Source: Brevibacillus parabrevis
Lineage (GTDB): Bacteria; Bacillota; Bacilli; Brevibacillales; Brevibacillaceae
Direction of reading: 5' to 3'
DNA length: 64,000 nucleotides
Assembly (NCBI RefSeq): GCF_003710905.1
Contig: NZ_RHHV01000006.1
Location: 434,001-498,000 of the forward strand
In this document: positions 60,560 to 64,000 of the stretch, piece after piece
Layout of the letters: each line of letters starts with the position of its first letter
How positions within the stretch are numbered: the first letter of the stretch is position 1
Position numbers and translations under genes: made by a program
The notes under the pieces: generated by a model
What the model was told of the DNA's origin: nothing
Databases searched by the model: none
The model's input: only the letters and a program-made list of their open reading frames with translations

Positions 60560-62029
60560 TTATTGCCGCGAGGAATTTTGGGAGCGAACGATGCTGGGCC
60601 GATTATTTTTGCTAGGAACGGCAAGCCGGACGACCACATCCTTCATCGCCTTGTAGTTGAAAGGGATGAACGGCCACAAATACGGCGTGTTGAGGGAACG
60701 CGTCGCAGCGAGTCCGACCAGCACAGCCAAAAAGCCGATCATCAAGCCAGGTGTGGAGAAGAAGCCCACCATCAGAATCAAAAAGATGCGGACGAGCCGA
60801 TTCGCCAGTCCCAACTCATAGCTAGGCGTCGCAAACATCCCGATGGCCGCCACGGCCAGATAGAGAATGACTTCGGGCGCAAACAGTCCGACCTTGATCG
60901 CAACGTCACCGACCAGAATCGCAGCTAACAGGCCCATGGCCACTGACAGCGGCGCAGGCGTATGAATCGCCGCCATCCGCATGAGATCAAGTCCCACCTC
61001 TGCGAGCAGAAACTGCACCAGCAGCGGGATACTGCCCTTGTCCTTCATTCCGATAAAATCAAGCTGCTCCGGAATCATCGATGGGTGCATCACCATGAGC
61101 AGCCAGATTGGCAGGACGAAGACGGAAGCGAAAATCCCGAAAAAGCGCACCCACCGCAAGTAGGCACCGACCACAGGGGTTTGCCGATACTCCTCCGCGT
61201 GCTGAACGTGATGAAAGTAAGTCGCTGGTGTAATCATTACGCTCGGAGACGTATCCACATAGATCAGGACGTGCCCCTCCAAAAGGTGGACAGCGGCTAC
61301 GTCTGGCCGTTCCGTGTAGCGAACGAGCGGAAACGGATTCAACGTTTTTCCGATAATAAACTCCTCAATCGTCTTTTCCGCCATCGGAATCCCGTCGATC
61401 TGGATATTTTGCAGCCGTTCTTTCAACTCATCGACAAGCTGCGGGTTCGCCACATCTTGCAAATAGGCGACCGCTACATCCGTTTTGGTGCGCTCCCCCA
61501 CTTGCATGATTTCAAACCGCAATCGCTCGTCGCGGATTCTTCTGCGCGTCAAAACCGTGTTGATGACAAGCGTCTCCGTGAAACCGTCATGCGCCCCGCG
61601 CACGATCCGCTCGGTGTCTGGCTCTTGCGGGGAACGCGTCGGCAAAATTTTCGTATCCATGATGATCGCGTGATTCGAGCGATCGAGGATCAGGCCAACT
61701 TGCCCGACGAGCAGCTTGTCCATAAATTCGTCTGTCGTATCGACCTTGGCAAGCTGGTAGAAAGGAATGAATTTGTAAAACAGCGTTTCAAACAGGCTAT
61801 CTGTGATGTCCCGGCCGCGCAAGTCGTTGATTTCGCGCATGATTTGCGAGACGAGCATACTCTCGGCAAAACCGTTTATGTAGTACATGAGCAGCTTCGT
61901 ATTGCCCACAAAAAATTCGTGAACTCCGATGTCGAAGCTTTTTCCTACGCCAAGCCTGTCGTTCAAATACTCCTTGTTTTCCTCAATCCGCTCTGAGATC
62001 GGCCGTCTTTTCTCTGTGACTGTCGTCAT
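60560..62029 (-). CDS. spoVAF: Stage V sporulation protein AF
   Basis: GerA-subunit-like membrane protein of the spoVA operon. In Bacillus it modulates germination, probably with the SpoVA channel and FigP. The 489-residue protein has a soluble N-terminal half (DTKILPTRSPQEPDTERIVRG, then GFTETLVINTVLTRRRIRDE) and about five C-terminal helices. Start at ATG 62029 with AAAGGAG, which overlaps spoVAEA by 47 nt; longer frames are rejected. The basic C-terminal tail ends NSSRQ. Confidence 0.94.
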   Translation of the reverse strand: MTTVTEKRRPISERIEENKEYLNDRLGVGKSFDIGVHEFFVGNTKLLMYYINGFAESMLVSQIMREINDLRGRDITDSLFETLFYKFIPFYQLAKVDTTDEFMDKLLVGQVGLILDRSNHAIIMDTKILPTRSPQEPDTERIVRGAHDGFTETLVINTVLTRRRIRDERLRFEIMQVGERTKTDVAVAYLQDVANPQLVDELKERLQNIQIDGIPMAEKTIEEFIIGKTLNPFPLVRYTERPDVAAVHLLEGHVLIYVDTSPSVMITPATYFHHVQHAEEYRQTPVVGAYLRWVRFFGIFASVFVLPIWLLMVMHPSMIPEQLDFIGMKDKGSIPLLVQFLLAEVGLDLMRMAAIHTPAPLSVAMGLLAAILVGDVAIKVGLFAPEVILYLAVAAIGMFATPSYELGLANRLVRIFLILMVGFFSTPGLMIGFLAVLVGLAATRSLNTPYLWPFIPFNYKAMKDVVVRLAVPSKNNRPSIVRSQNSSRQ

Positions 62030-62597
62030 AGGCGCCGCTCCTTTCCATGATCCACTGCACTGCTCTCTTGGTGATCGGGCAGCCATTTTGCAAGCTGTCA
62101 CGGCCGTCCATTTTCCCGATGTCTCCGATTCCGATGACATTCGGCAGCTTCAACGTGTTCAAAATGTCAACAGTATCGCCGTAAATGCGATGCTGGAGCT
62201 GCCCGTCTGCATATCCGTCCTTATCCACCGCTTCTTCTACGATCTGTCCCTGGTTGTCGACTGAATAGGCCACAGTCGCTCCATGAACCCATTTCGTATT
62301 GGAAGCAACGGCAATGACGCCGATTACTTCAATGTCAGGATGCAAAGCGACGTACTCAATCGCCCGCTCCCCGCGCCCTTTGCCGTAATCGCCGTTGTCA
62401 TCAAACATGACGATGACCGGATCATGCGGAGTCATTTTGATCAGCTCTACCACCTGTTCGCCCCTTACAGGAGTCGGGTTTCCGGCCGAAAGCGAGATGC
62501 ATCTGCCTCCCAGCTCTCGCGCGACGCTTTCTACAGCTTTTTGTGCGATATGATCGCCATCTGTTACCAAAATGACCTTGCGCCGCATTTGCTCCAT
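61983..62597 (-). CDS. spoVAEA: Stage V sporulation protein AEA
   Basis: Soluble SpoVA component of unclear role in the dipicolinic acid channel system. The 204-residue protein begins MRRKVILVTDGDHIAQKAVE after three extra residues and has VIVMFDDNGDYGKGRGE and VIGIGDIGKMDG. ATG 62597 has only a weak purine-rich site; an ATG at 62588 is alternative. It lies between spoVAEB and spoVAF in the usual operon order. Confidence 0.93.
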   Translation of the reverse strand: MEQMRRKVILVTDGDHIAQKAVESVARELGGRCISLSAGNPTPVRGEQVVELIKMTPHDPVIVMFDDNGDYGKGRGERAIEYVALHPDIEVIGVIAVASNTKWVHGATVAYSVDNQGQIVEEAVDKDGYADGQLQHRIYGDTVDILNTLKLPNVIGIGDIGKMDGRDSLQNGCPITKRAVQWIMERSGAYDDSHREKTADLRAD

Positions 62598-62628
62598 CGT
62601 TTGCTCACCGCCTCTGCTCGCCTAGACG

Positions 62629-62982
62629 TCAGCCTTTTGGTTTGAAGACGAGTGAAGCCAGAAAACCGAACGCGATCGCCGCCGATATCCCTGCACTGGT
62701 GACCTCGAAAATGCCGGTCGTCACCCCGATCAGGCCATGTTGCTCCGCCTCGCTGATCGCTCCGTGATACAGCGCATGGCCGAAGCTTGTGATCGGCACC
62801 GTAGCACCCGCTCCGGCGAAGTCGATGAATTTGTCGTAAACGCCAACAAAATCAAGCACGACACCTGCGACAACCAACGTACTCATGACATGGGCTGGCG
62901 TGAGCTTGCCGACGTCGAGCAAAAGCTGTCCGACGACGCATACAAGCCCGCCCACGACAAAAGCAATCACATATTCCATCAT
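62629..62982 (-). CDS. spoVAEB: Stage V sporulation protein AEB
   Basis: Small membrane component of the SpoVA channel for dipicolinic acid. The 117-residue protein has about four helices and the family segments [18 protein letters not shown] and [16 protein letters not shown]. Start at ATG 62982, overlapping the spoVAD stop as ATGA, with AAGGAGG upstream; the ATG at 62979 is an equal alternative. The much longer open frame to 63837 is antisense-frame noise through spoVAD. Confidence 0.94.
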   Translation of the reverse strand: MMEYVIAFVVGGLVCVVGQLLLDVGKLTPAHVMSTLVVAGVVLDFVGVYDKFIDFAGAGATVPITSFGHALYHGAISEAEQHGLIGVTTGIFEVTSAGISAAIAFGFLASLVFKPKG

Positions 62983-64000
62983 TGTCCTCCTTCGAGCGCG
63001 ACCGCGTGCGCGATGCACGGAATCGAATTGCCTTGCTGGGTGCTGACCGGGCTTAACAGCGCGCCTGTCGCGCATACGAGCACTTTTTTCAGCAACCCGC
63101 GGTTCAGCTGATCCACAATATGGCTGTAGGTCACGACTGCGCTGCTTGCACAGCCGCTGCCGCCAGCGAACACATCCTGATCGGGCGTGTAGATCATCAG
63201 GCCGCAATCGTTGTACACCTGATCCATGTCGTAGCCTTCCGCCAGCATCAGCTCTTTTACGATCGGATAGCCGACCGATGCGAGATCGCCCGTCACGATC
63301 AAATCGTAGTCTTGTGGCTTTCTGCCCGTGTCCTGAAAATGAGCCAAAAAAGTCGAGACGGCTGCTGGCGCCATCGCTGAGCCCATATCCAGCGGGTCTT
63401 TGATTCCCATGTCCACTACTTTGCCCATCGTCGCATACGTGATGCGCGGTCCCGTCCCTCCGATGCCAACCAGCCCAGCCCCTGCGCCCGTGACCGTCCA
63501 TTGCGCCGTGGGCGGCTTTTGTCCGCCGTATTCCGTCGGATAGCGATATTGGCGCTCGGCTGTGGCGTTGTGGCTGCTGCAAGCGGCAATCGCTCTGTTG
63601 GCATATCCGGCATTCACCAGAGCGGCAGCCGTAGCCAAAGTGAGCATGGACGTCGAGCACGCCCCGTACATGCCCAGAAGCGGGATCTCCAGCTTTTCGG
63701 CAGTGAAATTGGTCGTGATGTTTTGATTCAGCAAATCGCCCGCCAAAATGGCATCGACTTCGCTGCCCGCGATCCCCGCTTTTTTCAGCGCAGCCGAAAC
63801 AGCGTCCTCCAGCAGCTGCCGCTCGGCGTTCTCCCACGTATTCTGCCCGGCGTACATGTCGTCGTGAATGACGTCAAACAAAGAGGCGAGCGGTCCTTCC
63901 CCTTCCTTGGGGCCGACAGCTACCGCCGAGCTTTGCAAGCGGACATTCTGGTCGAAGTGCCAGGTTTGGCGGCTCACCCGTTTCAGATGTGGATTGCTCG
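62979..64000 (-). CDS. spoVAD: Stage V sporulation protein AD (5' end probably outside the window)
   Basis: Thiolase-fold SpoVA protein that binds dipicolinic acid and sits on the outer side of the inner spore membrane. Visible segments are [48 protein letters not shown] and [18 protein letters not shown]. An in-frame GTG at 63977 would give 332 residues but has no ribosome binding site, and the frame stays open to the window edge ([13 protein letters not shown]), so the true start is probably beyond 64000. The 3' end overlaps spoVAEB by 4 nt. Confidence 0.93.
   Translation of the reverse strand, partial: SNPHLKRVSRQTWHFDQNVRLQSSAVAVGPKEGEGPLASLFDVIHDDMYAGQNTWENAERQLLEDAVSAALKKAGIAGSEVDAILAGDLLNQNITTNFTAEKLEIPLLGMYGACSTSMLTLATAAALVNAGYANRAIAACSSHNATAERQYRYPTEYGGQKPPTAQWTVTGAGAGLVGIGGTGPRITYATMGKVVDMGIKDPLDMGSAMAPAAVSTFLAHFQDTGRKPQDYDLIVTGDLASVGYPIVKELMLAEGYDMDQVYNDCGLMIYTPDQDVFAGGSGCASSAVVTYSHIVDQLNRGLLKKVLVCATGALLSPVSTQQGNSIPCIAHAVALEGGQ

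Noticed and set aside
63030-63837. Long upstream extension of spoVAEB frame
   Set aside because: It is the alternate frame of spoVAD; spoVAEB starts at its ATG overlapping the spoVAD stop.

Overview
The window reads as a chromosomal core segment of an endospore-forming Bacillales bacterium of moderate-to-high GC, most likely Brevibacillus or a close relative (inference from gene content and protein similarity recalled from memory; no search was run). Evidence includes many sporulation and germination genes (spoIVA, spoVIF, sleB-ypeB, dacB-spmA-spmB, spoVAD-AEB-AEA-AF), GGAGG-type ribosome binding sites, frequent GTG/TTG starts, and a gene order that follows the Bacillus subtilis interval from cheR/ndk to lysA/spoVA almost gene for gene.

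Layout, left to right. (1) 1-8739: ndk, heptaprenyl diphosphate synthase subunits hepT and hepS, and the ubiE/menG methyltransferase, with three genes placed inside the usual hepS-menG-hepT operon: mqnA, a ubiX-type flavin prenyltransferase and a ubiA-type prenyltransferase. This suggests menaquinone made by the futalosine route. Upstream lie mtrB (TRAP), a lytic transglycosylase, tRNA-Pro(GGG), folE and hup. (2) 8977-20570: spoIVA, a YphF-like lipoprotein, two tandem 2Fe-2S ferredoxins, a YphE-like protein, an orphan plus-strand gene, spoVIF, gpsA-plsY, der, the YIEGIA pair, yphA, fni and a four-S1-domain RpsA homologue. (3) 20757-26165: plsC-cmk, small ypfB-like gene, PilZ protein YpfA, ypeB, a short SleB, a 52-residue zinc-ribbon protein missed by ORF callers, and prsW. 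(4) 26248-37450: ansA, glutamate dehydrogenase, a BshB-like deacetylase, mecB/ypbH, an FAD oxidoreductase, ypbE-ypbD-recQ-ypbB and ferredoxin fer. (5) 37500-42567: two inverted PurBox-like sites, a T-box leader with apparent serine specifier AGC, then a class V aminotransferase and serA (serine synthesis), followed by an ArsB/NhaD-type transporter and a small unknown gene. (6) 42701-54576: HAD hydrolase, resE-resD, resC-resB-resA (cytochrome c assembly and its two-component regulator), rluB, spmB-spmA-dacB and scpB-scpA. (7) 54597-64000: M50 protease, an AT-rich membrane protein, ppiB, a GGDEF-EAL-CBS-GGDEF protein, lysA and the distal spoVA operon, cut by the window edge.

Most of the window is conserved vertical backbone. 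I saw no CRISPR array, phage, transposase or defence island. The best second-look items are regulatory (PurBox pair plus Ser T-box, a cre-like palindrome near glutamate dehydrogenase, a structured cmk leader) and the lineage-specific insertions into otherwise conserved synteny (mqnA/ubiX/ubiA, tandem ferredoxins, the orphan gene at 12.4 kb, the AT-rich gene at 55.5 kb, the zinc-ribbon microprotein at 25.3 kb). I found no convincing wholly new system.
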